Assembly: GCF_002794355.1 (NCBI RefSeq) | Contig: NZ_PGOI01000001.1 | Span: 1 to 64,000 of the forward strand | Reading direction: 5' to 3' | Source of the DNA: Pseudorhodobacter sp. MZDSW-24AT | GTDB taxonomy: Bacteria > Pseudomonadota > Alphaproteobacteria > Rhodobacterales > Rhodobacteraceae | Length of the DNA stretch: 64,000 bases | Part shown: positions 18,626 through 28,948 of the stretch, piece by piece | Layout: every line of letters starts with the position of its first letter | Position numbering within the stretch: the first letter of the stretch is position 1 | Notes under the pieces: generated by a model | What the model saw: only the letters and a program-made list of their open reading frames with translations | Database searches by the model: none | Told to the model about the DNA's origin: nothing | Position numbers and translations under genes: made by a program

Positions 18626-19321
18626 TCAAACCGAAACCGTCGCCTTCAGAACCTCTTTCGACAGCGTGGCCTTGTCTCCCTCCAAAGCCACCTCCCCCCG
18701 CTTCAGAACATAAAACCGGTCGGCCAGCCCATAGGCAAAGTCAAAATATTGCTCGACCAGAATGATCGCCATGTCCCCCTTCCCCTTCAGGTAGTCAATG
18801 ACCCGCCCGATCTGCTGGATGATGTTGGGCTGGATGCCCTCGGTCGGCTCATCCAAAAGCAAGACCCGCGGCTTCATGATCATCGCCCGGGCGATCGCCA
18901 GCTGCTGCTGCTGCCCCCCCGACAGATCCCCGCCCCGCCGATGCAGGAACTCTTTCAGGATCGGGAAAAGCTCGAAGATCTCGTCAGGGATGCGATGCTC
19001 CGCCCGCGGCAGCAGCGCATAGGCCGTCTCCATGTTTTCCCGGACAGTCAGCAAGGGAAAGATCATCCGCCCCTGCGGCACCACCGCCAGCCCCCGCCGC
19101 GCCATGCCCTGCGGCGGCACGACGGGCACCTCTTCACCGCCCAGCCACAGCTGCCCGCCCGACCGAGGATGTGTCCCCGCCAGCGCCTTCAACAGCGAGG
19201 TCTTGCCCACCCCGTTGGTCCCCATCACGCAGGTCACCTCGCCCGCGCGCGCCTCCATGCTGATCCCGTGCAGGATCTGGCTGCCCCCATAGTGCAGTGT
19301 CAGGCCTTCGGTTCTGATCAT
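18626..19321 (-). CDS. urtE: Urea ABC transporter ATP-binding protein UrtE
   Basis: A 231-aa LivF-type ATPase: Walker A GTNGVGKT, signature LSGGQQQQLAIA, Walker B LLLDEPTEGIQP and switch His replaced by the family's typical ILVEQYFDFA. It ends the urtABCDE run; its ATG overlaps the urtD stop by 4 nt. Assignment to urea rather than branched-chain amino acids rests on order, linkage to urease and the EGIQPNII motif. It energises urea uptake with UrtD. Confidence 0.95.
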   Translation of the reverse strand: MIRTEGLTLHYGGSQILHGISMEARAGEVTCVMGTNGVGKTSLLKALAGTHPRSGGQLWLGGEEVPVVPPQGMARRGLAVVPQGRMIFPLLTVRENMETAYALLPRAEHRIPDEIFELFPILKEFLHRRGGDLSGGQQQQLAIARAMIMKPRVLLLDEPTEGIQPNIIQQIGRVIDYLKGKGDMAIILVEQYFDFAYGLADRFYVLKRGEVALEGDKATLSKEVLKATVSV

Positions 19322-20067
19322 CTCTCGGACCGCCCCAGATAAACGTCGATCACCTGCGGATTGCGGGTGACATGGTCCAGACTGCCCTCTGCCAGCACAG
19401 ACCCTTCGTGCAGCACCGTGACCTTGCAGTTCAGGCGGCGCACGAATTCCATGTCATGCTCCACCACCACCACCGCGCGGGTCCGCGCCAGATCCACCAG
19501 CAGGCGCGTGGTGTGCTCCCGCTCGGCCAGCGTCATGCCCGCGGCGGGTTCGTCCACCAACAGAAGCTGCGGCTCTTGCGCCAGCAGCATCCCGATCTCC
19601 AGCCATTGCTTTTGCCCGTGGCTAAGCTCGCCCGACTTGCGCGCCAAAGCGTCGCCCAAGCCCACCTCGGCCGCGAGCGCCGCCACCCGCGCATGATCCG
19701 CCACCTTGGGCGACCAGAACAGCACCGCCAGCGGCCCGCGCGCGGCCTTCAGCGCCATCATCAGATTGTCAGCCACCGTCTGATCCTCGAACACTGTCGG
19801 TCGCTGAAACTTGCGCCCCACTCCGGCCCGCGCGATCTGGGCCTCGGACATCGACAGAAGCGATTGCAGCCGCGAACCCCACAACACACGGCCTTCGTCG
19901 GGACGGGTCTTGCCGGTGACGATATCCATGAAGGTGGTCTTGCCCGCCCCATTCGGCCCGATGATCGCCCGCAACTCGGCCGGACCGATCGAGAAGGACA
20001 GGTTGTTGATCGCGCGAAAGCCGTCAAAGGTGACCGAGACGCCGGACACTTCCAGAAGCTGGGTCAT
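19318..20067 (-). CDS. urtD: Urea ABC transporter ATP-binding protein UrtD
   Basis: A 249-aa LivG-type ATPase: Walker A GPNGAGKTT, Q-loop GRKFQRPTVFEDQ, signature LSHGQKQWLEIG, Walker B LLLVDEPAAGMT, switch His VVVEHDMEFVR. The LSHGQKQWLEIG signature is characteristic of UrtD. It is coupled to urtC upstream and urtE downstream by 4-nt overlaps. Confidence 0.96.
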   Translation of the reverse strand: MTQLLEVSGVSVTFDGFRAINNLSFSIGPAELRAIIGPNGAGKTTFMDIVTGKTRPDEGRVLWGSRLQSLLSMSEAQIARAGVGRKFQRPTVFEDQTVADNLMMALKAARGPLAVLFWSPKVADHARVAALAAEVGLGDALARKSGELSHGQKQWLEIGMLLAQEPQLLLVDEPAAGMTLAEREHTTRLLVDLARTRAVVVVEHDMEFVRRLNCKVTVLHEGSVLAEGSLDHVTRNPQVIDVYLGRSER

Positions 20068-21296
20068 TCCTTGGCCTCCTTTTCCAGCAAGGCACCATCA
20101 TCGGGGCCAAGGGCTGCCCCTTTGCGGTCGGGGTGGCGCAGGCCTTGCCACAGGTCGAACAGACCCCCGATGCCCTTGGGCGCGAAAAGCGTGACGCAGA
20201 CAAAGGTCAGGCCCAACAGGATCAGCCACCAGTCGACCCAGTTGACGGTGTAGAAGCCCAGGTTGAGCGATGGCGCCCGCCCGCCGGTGAACCATGAGGA
20301 CAAGAGCGACACCAGCGCCGCCCCGATCACCGCGCCATAGAGCCGCCCGCGCCCGCCAATGGCGACCCAGACCGCCAGATAGATGCTGGCGATGGGGGCA
20401 AGCTCGGCCGGGTTGATGATGCCGGCCTGAGGGTAGTAAAGCGCGCCAGCGATGGCGGCGATGATGGCGGTGAGGGTGAAGACAAAGAGCTTATACCCTT
20501 CGACCGAATAGCCAAGGAAGCGCACCCGCGCCTCGTCATCGCGGATGGCGCGGATGACGGAGCCGAACTTGCCCGAGACGACCCAGGCCACCAAAAGGTA
20601 GCCAAGCCCGAGCGCCGCCGCCGAAGCCCAGAGGAACCAGACCGAGATCCGGTCCTGAGAGACAGCGTCCAGACCGGGGATGTTCTGCAAGCCCGAAAGC
20701 CCGTTGTTGCCCCGCAAGCCGGAATCGTTCTGGAAGAGGTAAAGGGCAAGCGCAAGCGTCATGGCCTGGGTCAGGATGGAGAGGTAAACCCCCGTCACCC
20801 GGCTGCGAAAGGCAAGCCAGCCGAAGATCAGCGCGAGGAGGCCCGGGACCAGCACGACGAGCAGAAGTTGAAGGGGGAGCGAATGGGCAAAGACCCAGAC
20901 GCCGGGCAATTCGGATGCCCCCACCACACCAAAGATCTGGGCGGCGATGCCGTTCTGGATTTCCTGCGCGGTGGCGGGCAGCGCCTCGTTCGAGAGGGCG
21001 GTGATGACGATGGCCTCGGTGCGGGCATACATCAGCCACATGCCGATCATGTAGCCGCCAAGCGCGAAGAAGGCCATGTGGCCGAGGCTGAGGATCCCCG
21101 CATAGCCCCAGATCAGATCCATCGCGAGCGCGGCCAAGCACAGGCAGAGCGTCTTGCCCAGCGTCTTGATGAAGGAGGTGGAGATCAAGGCCAGGCCGTA
21201 AGCCTCGGACAGGAGTGTGACCCCCAGCGTGAACAGCGACAGGAGCAGCAGGAACCAAAGGACCGATGGGTTGCGGGCGAGAAAAGTTCGGGTCAT
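20064..21296 (-). CDS. urtC: Urea ABC transporter permease UrtC
   Basis: A 410-aa LivM-type permease with about 9-10 hydrophobic segments, including DLIWGYAGILSLGHMAFFALGG-type and GLSGLQNIPGLD regions and the coupling helix RDDEARVRFLGYSVEGYK. It lies 88 bp downstream of urtB; this gap contains a copy of the dispersed CCCCCGTGGGATATTT-type intergenic motif but no terminator-like T-run. It forms the urea channel with UrtB. Confidence 0.95.
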   Translation of the reverse strand: MTRTFLARNPSVLWFLLLLSLFTLGVTLLSEAYGLALISTSFIKTLGKTLCLCLAALAMDLIWGYAGILSLGHMAFFALGGYMIGMWLMYARTEAIVITALSNEALPATAQEIQNGIAAQIFGVVGASELPGVWVFAHSLPLQLLLVVLVPGLLALIFGWLAFRSRVTGVYLSILTQAMTLALALYLFQNDSGLRGNNGLSGLQNIPGLDAVSQDRISVWFLWASAAALGLGYLLVAWVVSGKFGSVIRAIRDDEARVRFLGYSVEGYKLFVFTLTAIIAAIAGALYYPQAGIINPAELAPIASIYLAVWVAIGGRGRLYGAVIGAALVSLLSSWFTGGRAPSLNLGFYTVNWVDWWLILLGLTFVCVTLFAPKGIGGLFDLWQGLRHPDRKGAALGPDDGALLEKEAKE

Positions 21297-21384
21297 GCGC
21301 GGCCTCTGGCGTTGGCAGCGGGGGTTTCACACCCCCGCACCCCCGTGGGATATTTGTGAACAGATGACAGGGGGAGCATGGGTC

Positions 21385-23346
21385 TTAATCCCCCGCGGCG
21401 CGGCCCTTGAGGGCGATGATGCCCCTTGGCCGGAACTGGATGAAGAGGATGATGAACAGGATCATATAGGTTTGAGCGGCCAGGGTGTTGGAGGGGTTGA
21501 ACCACTCGATCCCCTTTTGCAGTGTGCCAATCATCAGCGCGCCCGCCAGCGTGCCCCAGATGTTGCCGACGCCGCCCACCACGACCGTCATGAAGCTTTG
21601 CACGATGTAATCATTGCCGAGTTCCGAGGTGACCTTGGCGAAGAGGCCGATGGCGATGCCAGCAATGCCCGCAATGCCGGAGCCCAGGCCAAAGGTGAGC
21701 ATGTTGATGCGGTCGGGGTTGATGCCCATGGAGGCGGCCATGGAGGGGTTTTGCGTGACCGCCCGCACTTCGAGGCCGAGCCGGGTGCGCTTCATCAGCC
21801 AGAGGAAGACCATCAGGAACAGGATGGCCAGAACAAAGATGCCAACGCGGATGTAGCTGATCGAGACAATGTCATTGAAGGTGAGGGCGCCATCGAGCCA
21901 AGCCGGGGAGGTGAGCGGGCGCGCTTGAGTGCCGAAGATGTTCTTGGCCAATTGTTGCAGCGCGATCGAGATGCCGAAGGTGGCAAGCAGCGTTTCCAGC
22001 GGGCGCTTGTAGAGATGGCGGATCACCAGCCGCTCCATGGCGACCCCGGCGGCGAAGGTGACGAGGAAGGCCAGCGGCAGCGCCACGATCAGCGACAGCG
22101 TATAATTGGGGATGAACAGTTGCACCACATAGCCGGTGTAAGCGCCCATCATGATGAATTCACCATGCGCCATGTTGATTACCCGCATCACGCCAAAGGT
22201 GATGGCAAGGCCGATGGCGGCGAGGAAGTAGATGGAGGCCAGAGACAATGCGTCGAGGGCAAGGTCGGCTGTCTGCATCGCCCCCAGTTTGATCTCGATC
22301 CCGGCCAGCACCTCTTGGGCCGCGGTGGTGATGGCGGGGTCAGGCTCGGCATAGGTTTCGACGAACTGGTGGCTCGCAACGATCTGCGTCACCTCTTCAT
22401 CGGTGGCGGCCACGGGCACTGTGCCTGCCACCTCCAGCGCGGTATAGGCGCGGTTGCGGGCGGCTTGGGTGTTGAGATCGGCCAGCGGGATGCCGGCAAC
22501 GGCGCCGTCGACGATATTGGCGGCGAGAGAGGCTTTCAGCTCGGCGGTCGTCAGGCGTGGGGGGGCAAGACCGGCGGCGACCAGACTGTCATAGGCCTCT
22601 GTCTCGGTCAGGTCATCGCCGGGCTCGAGCGTGCGCGCGATGTTGCCGTCGAAGGCGGCTCCCTCGGGCGCCGCGCGGCGGGTGGTGGCCAGCAGTGGGT
22701 TGAGGGCCGCGCGCAGATCGAGCCCGAGATCGCCCGAGAAGCTTTCGATCGCGGCAATGCGCGCGGCGGCGTCCGGATCGAAGCGCAGGGTCAGCAGTCG
22801 GTTCAGGCGGTCCTTCTGGGCGCGCAAGGCGGGATCGGTTTCGGCCTCGATCGAGGCGCGCAAGGGCGTGAGCAGTTCGGGGGCCGGGTCACGGGCGATG
22901 GTGGTCAGTGCCTCGGCACGGCGCGCGCGGTCGGGATCGCTCAGCTGAAACTGGACAAGCGCATTGGCGATGATCCCGCGCACGCCTGCATTGGGGCGCA
23001 GCTCGGTGATCTCGGCGCGGGGGGCGGTCCCGGCGTCGCTGCCGTCTAGCCCGCGCAGGGCATAGCCCTCGGGCGCTTCAGAAAGCAGGACAAAGGCGCC
23101 ATCGGATTTGCGCAGCCCAAGACCCCGGTTTGCCCAAGCCTGCAAGATCATCACCGCCTGTGGATCCCCGCTTGCGGCAAGCGCGGCAATGACCGGGCCG
23201 ATGGTCTGGCGCGACGGCTTTTCGATCTGCGCGCGGTTGTCTTCGACGATGGCCGCAGCCGTGACCGGCGAGGCGGTCTGCGCGTGCGACGCCACTGGCA
23301 TCAGCAGCAGCAGCAGACAGAGAAGGGCGACAAGAGCGGCGCGCAT
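21385..23346 (-). CDS. urtB: Urea ABC transporter permease UrtB
   Basis: A 653-aa LivH-type permease with a signal peptide (MRAALVALLCLLLLLMPVA) and a periplasmic, helix-rich N-terminal part of roughly 330 residues, which is the long form typical of UrtB. The membrane core follows (MRVINMAHGEFIMMGAYTG, VTQNPSMAASMGINPDRIN). The start at 23346 is chosen because the signal peptide begins there; the ORF could extend 82 codons into urtA-proximal sequence that does not look like protein. Confidence 0.95.
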   Translation of the reverse strand: MRAALVALLCLLLLLMPVASHAQTASPVTAAAIVEDNRAQIEKPSRQTIGPVIAALAASGDPQAVMILQAWANRGLGLRKSDGAFVLLSEAPEGYALRGLDGSDAGTAPRAEITELRPNAGVRGIIANALVQFQLSDPDRARRAEALTTIARDPAPELLTPLRASIEAETDPALRAQKDRLNRLLTLRFDPDAAARIAAIESFSGDLGLDLRAALNPLLATTRRAAPEGAAFDGNIARTLEPGDDLTETEAYDSLVAAGLAPPRLTTAELKASLAANIVDGAVAGIPLADLNTQAARNRAYTALEVAGTVPVAATDEEVTQIVASHQFVETYAEPDPAITTAAQEVLAGIEIKLGAMQTADLALDALSLASIYFLAAIGLAITFGVMRVINMAHGEFIMMGAYTGYVVQLFIPNYTLSLIVALPLAFLVTFAAGVAMERLVIRHLYKRPLETLLATFGISIALQQLAKNIFGTQARPLTSPAWLDGALTFNDIVSISYIRVGIFVLAILFLMVFLWLMKRTRLGLEVRAVTQNPSMAASMGINPDRINMLTFGLGSGIAGIAGIAIGLFAKVTSELGNDYIVQSFMTVVVGGVGNIWGTLAGALMIGTLQKGIEWFNPSNTLAAQTYMILFIILFIQFRPRGIIALKGRAAGD

Positions 23347-23413
23347 GGGTGGGCCTTGGATTTGGGGAAAGGAAGTGGCGGGAGGGGGACGTGCCCTCTC
23401 CCGCCCCGGCAGA

Positions 23414-24691
23414 TCAGTAGTTCGATTTGATCTGAACGCAGGTCTTGGTTTCGGTGTTATACATGCCGCAGTCGAGTTCGGCCCAGTCGGCCTCGAGCAC
23501 CGCCGATTCCGGCAGGAAATCGGTCCAGGCGTCGCCGGGGACCGGCTCGGTGGAGGAGACGATGTCGAACTGGCCATCGGCGCGGATTTCACCGATCAGC
23601 ACCGGCTTGGTCAGGTGATGGTTCGGCAGCATCTTGGCGATGCCCCCGGTCAGGTTCGGGGTTTCCAGCCCATACATCGCCTCGCGCACGGCATCGACAT
23701 CAGTGGTGCCGGCCTTCTCTACGGCCTGAACCCAAAGGTTGAAGCCGATGACATGGGCCTCCATCGGATCGTTGAAGACGCGGTTTTCGCCAGCGAAGGC
23801 CTTCCACTTGGCGATCCATTCGCTGTTCAGATCCGATTCCGCCGACTGGAAGTAGTTCCAGGCCGCCAGATGACCGACAAGGTTCGAGGTGTCGAGGCCC
23901 GAGAGTTCCTCTTCGCCGACCGAGAAGGCGACGACCGGAATGTCATCGGCGGAAATGCCAGCTGCGGCCAGTTCCTTGTAGAACCCGATATTCGCATCGC
24001 CGTTGATGGTGGAGATCACACCCACCTTTTTGCCGTCTGCCCCAAGCGCCACCACATCGGCCACGATCTTGGACCAGTCGGAATGGCCAAAGGGGGTGTA
24101 GTTCACGAAGATATCGCTTTCGGCAATCCCTTTGGATTTCAGATAGCTGTCGAGGATATTGTTCGTGGTGCGCGGATAGACGTAATCGGTGCCCAGAAGC
24201 GCGAATTTCTCGACGCCCAGTTCTTCGAGGAAATAGTCGGTGGCCGGGATGGCCTGCTGGTTTGGCGCCGCCCCCGTGTAGAACACGTTTTTCGAGGATT
24301 CTTCGCCTTCATACTGCACGGGGTAGAACAGCAGACCGTTCAGTTCCTCGATCACCGGGAGCACGGATTTGCGCGACACGCTTGTCCAGCAGCCGAACAT
24401 CACGTCGACATTCGACACGGTCATCAACTCGCGCGCCTTTTCGGCGAACAGCGGCCAGTCCGAGGCCGGGTCCACCACCACGGCTTCCAACTGCTTGCCC
24501 AGCACGCCGCCCTTGGCGTTCTGCTCTTCGATCAGCATCAGCATCACGTCTTTCAACGTGGTTTCCGAAATCGCCATCGAGCCCGACAGCGAATGCAGCA
24601 CGCCCACCTTGATCGTTTCATCCTGTGCGATGGCCTGCCCAGCCGTCATGGCAATGGCAGAGGCCAGCAACGCTCCCTTGAATTTCGACAT
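23414..24691 (-). CDS. urtA: Urea ABC transporter substrate-binding protein UrtA
   Basis: A 425-aa periplasmic binding protein: signal peptide ending GQAIAQ, then DETIKVGVLHSLSGSMAISET, a UrtA hallmark. Other family motifs are MFGCWTSVSRKSVLPV, LFYPVQYEGEE and YNGDANIGFYKEL-like TINGDANIGF. It is the first gene of urtABCDE, with GAGGGAAAA before the ATG. A 411-bp regulatory gap separates it from ureG. Confidence 0.96.
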   Translation of the reverse strand: MSKFKGALLASAIAMTAGQAIAQDETIKVGVLHSLSGSMAISETTLKDVMLMLIEEQNAKGGVLGKQLEAVVVDPASDWPLFAEKARELMTVSNVDVMFGCWTSVSRKSVLPVIEELNGLLFYPVQYEGEESSKNVFYTGAAPNQQAIPATDYFLEELGVEKFALLGTDYVYPRTTNNILDSYLKSKGIAESDIFVNYTPFGHSDWSKIVADVVALGADGKKVGVISTINGDANIGFYKELAAAGISADDIPVVAFSVGEEELSGLDTSNLVGHLAAWNYFQSAESDLNSEWIAKWKAFAGENRVFNDPMEAHVIGFNLWVQAVEKAGTTDVDAVREAMYGLETPNLTGGIAKMLPNHHLTKPVLIGEIRADGQFDIVSSTEPVPGDAWTDFLPESAVLEADWAELDCGMYNTETKTCVQIKSNY

Positions 24692-25102
24692 GGTTTTCCC
24701 TCATTGGGCCGCGCAGGCGAACGGGCTTTCCCTGCGATGTGGGAAAGTCTATTCTGGCGCGGCAACTCTGTTGCACCCCGTGCGGTGGTGGCGGAGGTCC
24801 ATTTCGCGGCCGCCACCGCACATCTTTTGTTCTTGTGCAGGCCAAGTGTGGCCTGCCTTGTCACGAAAGCGTCATTGCCGCAGCGCGGCAAGTTGCAGGT
24901 GATGCAAGGCTGGAACCGCAGGCTTTGATCGTCGGAAATGCCCGACAATTAGGCTACGACACAGATCACAGCCCAAGAAACAAGCGCAGAGGTGCAAAAT
25001 CGGGCGACTCAGCCCCCGCAACTGACCGATCTTTGATCAAAAACGCGCAAACCCCGGCACGCCGGGGTTTGTCAGGCAACATTGAGGTCTGTGGCGCTTT
25101 GG
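24692..25102. other. Intergenic region of 411 bp upstream of urtA
   Basis: No gene seen. It holds the urease terminator at its right end (25048-25071) and the presumed urtA promoter. Two perfect inverted repeats lie close together: CAGGCCA/TGGCCTG (24838-24855) and TTGCCGC/GCGGCAA (24875-24891). No clear sigma-54 or NtrC site was found by eye. Confidence 0.6.
25036..25071 (-). terminator. Rho-independent terminator of the urease operon
   Basis: A perfect 10-bp stem, AAACCCCGGC / GCCGGGGTTT (25049-25070), followed on the minus strand by GCGCGTTTTT. It lies 32 bp downstream of the ureG stop and separates the ure and urt transcripts. Confidence 0.85.
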
Positions 25103-25747
25103 TCAGGTCGTCTCGGCCAAGGCCCCTTTGGCATCTAAGGCCAGCCCGCCTTCCCTCTCCAGAAAGGCCACCACATCCGCCACGCCTTTGCCTTGGCGCA
25201 ATTGCGCCATGACATACGGCCGGCTGCCCCGCGCCCGCGCGGTGTCAGACTCCAGCAGCATCGGATCTACGCCGACATAAGGTGCCAGATCGGTCTTGTT
25301 CACAATCAGCAAGTCCGAGCGCGTGACGCCCGGCCCGCGTTTGCGCGGGATGTCCTGACCGGCGGCGGTGTCGATTACATAGATGGTGATGTCTGCCAGC
25401 TCGGGGCTGTAGGTCGCTGCCAGATTGTCACCGCCTGATTCAATCAGGATCAAGTCCAGATCAGGGTGCAGTGCCCGCAGATCGGCGATGGCGGCAAGGT
25501 TGATGCTGGCGTCTTCGCGGATTGCCGTGTGCGGGCACCCCCCGGTTTCGACGCCGCGAATGCGGTCAGCCGGCAGAACCTGCGCCCGCATCAGGAACTC
25601 GGCATCTTCGCGGGTATAAATGTCATTGGTGATGACAGCCATTGAGCAGCGGCTGGCCAAGGCGCGCGCGAGCTGTTCGGTCAAGGTTGTCTTGCCTGCG
25701 CCGACAGGGCCGCCGATGCCCACGCGCAAAGGTCCGTTCTTGCTCAT
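25103..25747 (-). CDS. ureG: Urease accessory GTPase UreG
   Basis: A 214-aa SIMIBI GTPase: P-loop [15 protein letters not shown] near residues 12-25, [15 protein letters not shown], the metal-binding motif [32 protein letters not shown] and a base-specificity NKTD. It delivers Ni2+ to apo-urease with UreD, UreF and UreE. Its ATG overlaps the ureF stop by 4 nt. Confidence 0.98.
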   Translation of the reverse strand: MSKNGPLRVGIGGPVGAGKTTLTEQLARALASRCSMAVITNDIYTREDAEFLMRAQVLPADRIRGVETGGCPHTAIREDASINLAAIADLRALHPDLDLILIESGGDNLAATYSPELADITIYVIDTAAGQDIPRKRGPGVTRSDLLIVNKTDLAPYVGVDPMLLESDTARARGSRPYVMAQLRQGKGVADVVAFLEREGGLALDAKGALAETT

Positions 25748-26379
25748 GTGCGAAATATCCTTACTTCCATGGTTTCATGCGCCATTGCCGACAGATCCGC
25801 GCCAAAGGCCGAGGTGCCCAGATCGTCCAGAGAGAGCAGGACAGCGTCTTGCGACAGCCTATCGATCAACGGATGAAGCGCGGCCAGAACCTGCTGACCT
25901 TCGGCTTGCCCCAACGGGACAAAGCGCATGGCAACCGAGGTCAAATTGCTGGCAAAGGCGTGCAGGTAAAGCGCCGCCACCTGCGCCTTGGGCAAGGCGA
26001 GGCCTGCCGCCGCCTCTCCCAACGCGATCGGCAGGCACCGCGGCGGCAAGTCACGCCCCGTTAACCCTGCCACAGTGCGGGCAAAGGCCGTGCCCTGATC
26101 CAGCGTTTCACGCAACCGTTCGGACGAGGGTTGCAGCGCGCGCGCCAGCATGTCGAGCGCGGGATGGTCTGCGTCACGCTGCAAGGCCTGGATCAGCAGG
26201 ATCGCATCCTGCCGGCCCGCTCCGAACTCCAGCACCTCGGCCAGCCAAAGCTGCACGCCAGCCGCATCGGTGACCTGACCATTGGCAATCACCGCCTCCA
26301 ACCCGTGTGAATAGGCGAAGCCTCCGGTCGGAAACGCCGGGGAAAGCCATTGCACAAGGGTCAGAAGATCATGGCTCAT
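25744..26379 (-). CDS. ureF: Urease accessory protein UreF
   Basis: A 211-aa all-helical Ure[22 protein letters not shown] at the N-terminus and [20 protein letters not shown] toward the C-terminus are family hallmarks. It acts as a checkpoint and adaptor linking UreG and UreD on apo-urease. It sits 9 bp after ureE and overlaps ureG. Confidence 0.97.
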   Translation of the reverse strand: MSHDLLTLVQWLSPAFPTGGFAYSHGLEAVIANGQVTDAAGVQLWLAEVLEFGAGRQDAILLIQALQRDADHPALDMLARALQPSSERLRETLDQGTAFARTVAGLTGRDLPPRCLPIALGEAAAGLALPKAQVAALYLHAFASNLTSVAMRFVPLGQAEGQQVLAALHPLIDRLSQDAVLLSLDDLGTSAFGADLSAMAHETMEVRIFRT

Positions 26380-26388
26380 CGCGGCACC

Positions 26389-26943
26389 TCAGGGCTTGCG
26401 GTGCGGGTGGGCGTGACCGTGGTCATGGTGGTGGGAATGATCGTGGCTGTGCGAATGACTGTGGGAGTGGCTGTGGCTGTGCCCTTCTGCAGGGCCATGG
26501 TCATGCCCCATCGGGCGGCCCAAGCCATAGGCGCCCACTTCCGGCGCAAAGGGTTCGGTCAGGGCGCGCACAGATGCGCCAAGCTGGTGCAGCATCGCCT
26601 CCAGCACATGATCGGCGCGGATCACCAGACGCGCAGGCTCGACCTGACACGGGGTATGGCGGTTGCCGATGTGCCAGGCATAGCGCGCCAGATCCGGCCC
26701 AGTGATCTCCAGCACCGGTTCTGCCGCCGCGACCACCTGAATGGCGCGGCCGTCTTCCAGCTCGAACCCCCAGAACAGATCAAGGTTCACCACCTCGGGC
26801 AAATCCACCAGAAACCCGGCGCCTTGCGCAGTCTGAAGCCGTTTGCGGCGCACCAGTCTTTCGTCATAGGTCAGTACAACCACATCGTCGCACGTCTCTC
26901 GCGGGTATTGCAGCAGGCGGTGGGCGGGGGGCAGGTCAGTCAT
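26389..26943 (-). CDS. ureE: Urease nickel metallochaperone UreE, His-rich tail
   Basis: A 184-aa UreE: a beta-rich N-terminal domain (LTYDERLVRRKRLQTAQGAGFLVDLPE), a metal-binding C-terminal domain (YAWHIGNRHTPCQ, HVLEAMLHQLGA, GPM GHDHG) and a His-rich tail of about 35 residues with alternating His-Ser and His-Asp. The tail is coded by short repeats (CAC AGC), prone to length change. It binds Ni2+ for insertion by UreG. It follows ureC after a 252-bp gap, larger than other spacings in the operon. Confidence 0.96.
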   Translation of the reverse strand: MTDLPPAHRLLQYPRETCDDVVVLTYDERLVRRKRLQTAQGAGFLVDLPEVVNLDLFWGFELEDGRAIQVVAAAEPVLEITGPDLARYAWHIGNRHTPCQVEPARLVIRADHVLEAMLHQLGASVRALTEPFAPEVGAYGLGRPMGHDHGPAEGHSHSHSHSHSHSHDHSHHHDHGHAHPHRKP

Positions 26944-27195
26944 CTGGTGTCCTTGGCTTATGGTCTTTTCTCACAACACGCGCGGGTGTGAGAGGTTTGT
27001 TAATCCTGTCGGCGCAGTCTGATCGAGACTTTGCCAGAAGGGGGAGATCATGCCGGTGAGGGAGATCGAGGGAGAACTGACGCTGCCGCGACAGCGGGCG
27101 CGGCCAGTGCTGGACGCGTTTCAGCCCGCCACCACCCCGCCCCGGATGGCCGATTCAGCGGGTGGTGGCGGGGGCGCTGCATTAGATCCCGCACT
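26944..27195. other. 252-bp gap between ureC and ureE
   Basis: No convincing gene. A CCACCACCC / GGGTGGTGG inverted repeat (about 27129-27168) close to the ureC stop could be a processing or partial termination hairpin inside the operon; there is no T-run. Confidence 0.5.
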
Positions 27196-28932
27196 TCAAT
27201 ACAGGAAATAGCGCTGCGCCAGCGGCAATTCCTCGGCCGGTTCGCAGGTCAGCAACACGCCATCGGCCCGCACCTCATAGGTTTCGGGGTCCACGTCGAT
27301 GTGCGGGGTGGCGGAATTCAGTTTCATATCGGCCTTTTGCACCCCACGCGTGCCGCGCACCGCCAGCGTTTCCTTGGCCAATCCCAGACGCGCGGCAATG
27401 CCGTCGTCCTGCGCGGCTTGGCTGACAAAAATCACCGCATTGCGTTCCACACTGCGGCCATGGGCCCCGAACATCAACCGGCTGTGGACCGGCTGCGGCG
27501 TCGGGATGCTGGCATTGGGGTCGCCCATCTGGGCCACCATGATCACGCCGCCCATCAGCACCATCTCGGGCTTGGCGCCAAAGAATGCCGGGCTCCACAG
27601 CACCAGATCGGCGCGCTTGCCCACCTCGATGCTGCCGATGTGGTCACTGATGCCATGCACGATGGCCGGATTGATGGTGTATTTCGCGATGTAGCGCCGC
27701 ACGCGCAGATTGTCATTCGCGCCCTGCTCCCCTTCCAACCGCCCGCGTTGCATCTTCATCTTATGGGCGGTCTGCCAAGTGCGGGTGATCACCTCTCCGA
27801 CGCGGCCCATGGCCTGACTGTCAGAGGACAGCACCGAAAACGCCCCCAGATCGTGCAGGAAGTCTTCGGCAGCGATGGTTTCCCGCCGGATGCGGCTTTC
27901 GGCAAAGGCCACATCCTCGGGCACCTTGCGGTCAAGGTGGTGGCAGACCATCAGCATATCGAGATGCTCTTCGATGGTGTTCACCGTATAAGGCATCGTC
28001 GGATTGGTGGAAGAGGGCAGGATGTTCTGCGATCCCACCACTTTGATGATATCGGGGGCATGGCCGCCGCCTGCGCCTTCGGTGTGGAAGGCGTGGATGG
28101 TGCGCCCCGCGATGGCCTTCAACGTGTTCTCGACAAAGCCGGATTCGTTCAAGGTATCGGTGTGGATCATCACCTGCACATCCATTGCCTCTGCAACGCT
28201 GAGGCAGCAGTCGATGGCGGCGGGGGTGGTGCCCCAGTCTTCGTGCAGTTTGAGGCAGGATGCCCCGCCGCGCACCTGCTCTTCGATCCCGGCGGGAAGC
28301 GAGGCATTTCCTTTTCCGGCGAAGGCGAGATTCATCGGGAGCGCATCCGCCGCCTGCATCATCCGCCCCAGATGCCAAGGCCCCGGCGTGCAGGTGGTGG
28401 CCAGCGTCCCATGCGCAGGGCCCGTGCCGCCGCCCAGCATGGTGGTGAGACCCGAATGCAAAGCATCGTCGATCTGTTGCGGGCAGATGAAATGGATATG
28501 GGCGTCCATTCCCCCCGCTGTCAGAATCCGCCCCTCGCCTGCGATGATCTCGGTCCCCGGCCCGATGATGACATTCACGCCGGGCTGGGTGTCAGGGTTC
28601 CCGGCTTTGCCGATCACCGCGATCTTGCCATCCCGCAGGCCCACATCCGCCTTGTAGATCCCAGTGTAATCCACAATCAGCGCATTGGTGATGACCGTGT
28701 CCATCGCGCCTTGTGCGCGGGTGATCTGGCTTTGACCCATCCCGTCCCGAATGACCTTGCCGCCGCCGAACTTCACCTCTTCGCCAAAGCGCAACTCTCC
28801 TGCGCCGCTGCGTTCCGCGATCAGATCACGCTCGACCTCGATGATCAGGTCCGTGTCTCCCAGCCGCAGCCGGTCCCCCACCGTCGGGCCATACATATCG
28901 GCATAGGCCGCACGGGAAAGCACGAAGGGCAT
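27196..28932 (-). CDS. ureC: Urease alpha (catalytic) subunit UreC
   Basis: A 578-aa catalytic subunit, slightly longer than the usual 566-570. Visible are nickel ligands [10 protein letters not shown], the carbamylated lysine in [12 protein letters not shown], the flap region around MVCHHLD, and the Asp ligand region [18 protein letters not shown]. It hydrolyses urea to ammonia and carbamate in the cytoplasm with UreA and UreB. The start ATG at 28932 gives the classic [17 protein letters not shown] opening. Confidence 0.98.
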   Translation of the reverse strand: MPFVLSRAAYADMYGPTVGDRLRLGDTDLIIEVERDLIAERSGAGELRFGEEVKFGGGKVIRDGMGQSQITRAQGAMDTVITNALIVDYTGIYKADVGLRDGKIAVIGKAGNPDTQPGVNVIIGPGTEIIAGEGRILTAGGMDAHIHFICPQQIDDALHSGLTTMLGGGTGPAHGTLATTCTPGPWHLGRMMQAADALPMNLAFAGKGNASLPAGIEEQVRGGASCLKLHEDWGTTPAAIDCCLSVAEAMDVQVMIHTDTLNESGFVENTLKAIAGRTIHAFHTEGAGGGHAPDIIKVVGSQNILPSSTNPTMPYTVNTIEEHLDMLMVCHHLDRKVPEDVAFAESRIRRETIAAEDFLHDLGAFSVLSSDSQAMGRVGEVITRTWQTAHKMKMQRGRLEGEQGANDNLRVRRYIAKYTINPAIVHGISDHIGSIEVGKRADLVLWSPAFFGAKPEMVLMGGVIMVAQMGDPNASIPTPQPVHSRLMFGAHGRSVERNAVIFVSQAAQDDGIAARLGLAKETLAVRGTRGVQKADMKLNSATPHIDVDPETYEVRADGVLLTCEPAEELPLAQRYFLY

Positions 28933-28948
28933 GGGACAAACCTTTCTG

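Noticed and set aside
26395-26500. Short tandem repeats resembling a small CRISPR or minisatellite
   Set aside because: They are codons of the UreE histidine-rich tail; no spacers and no cas genes.
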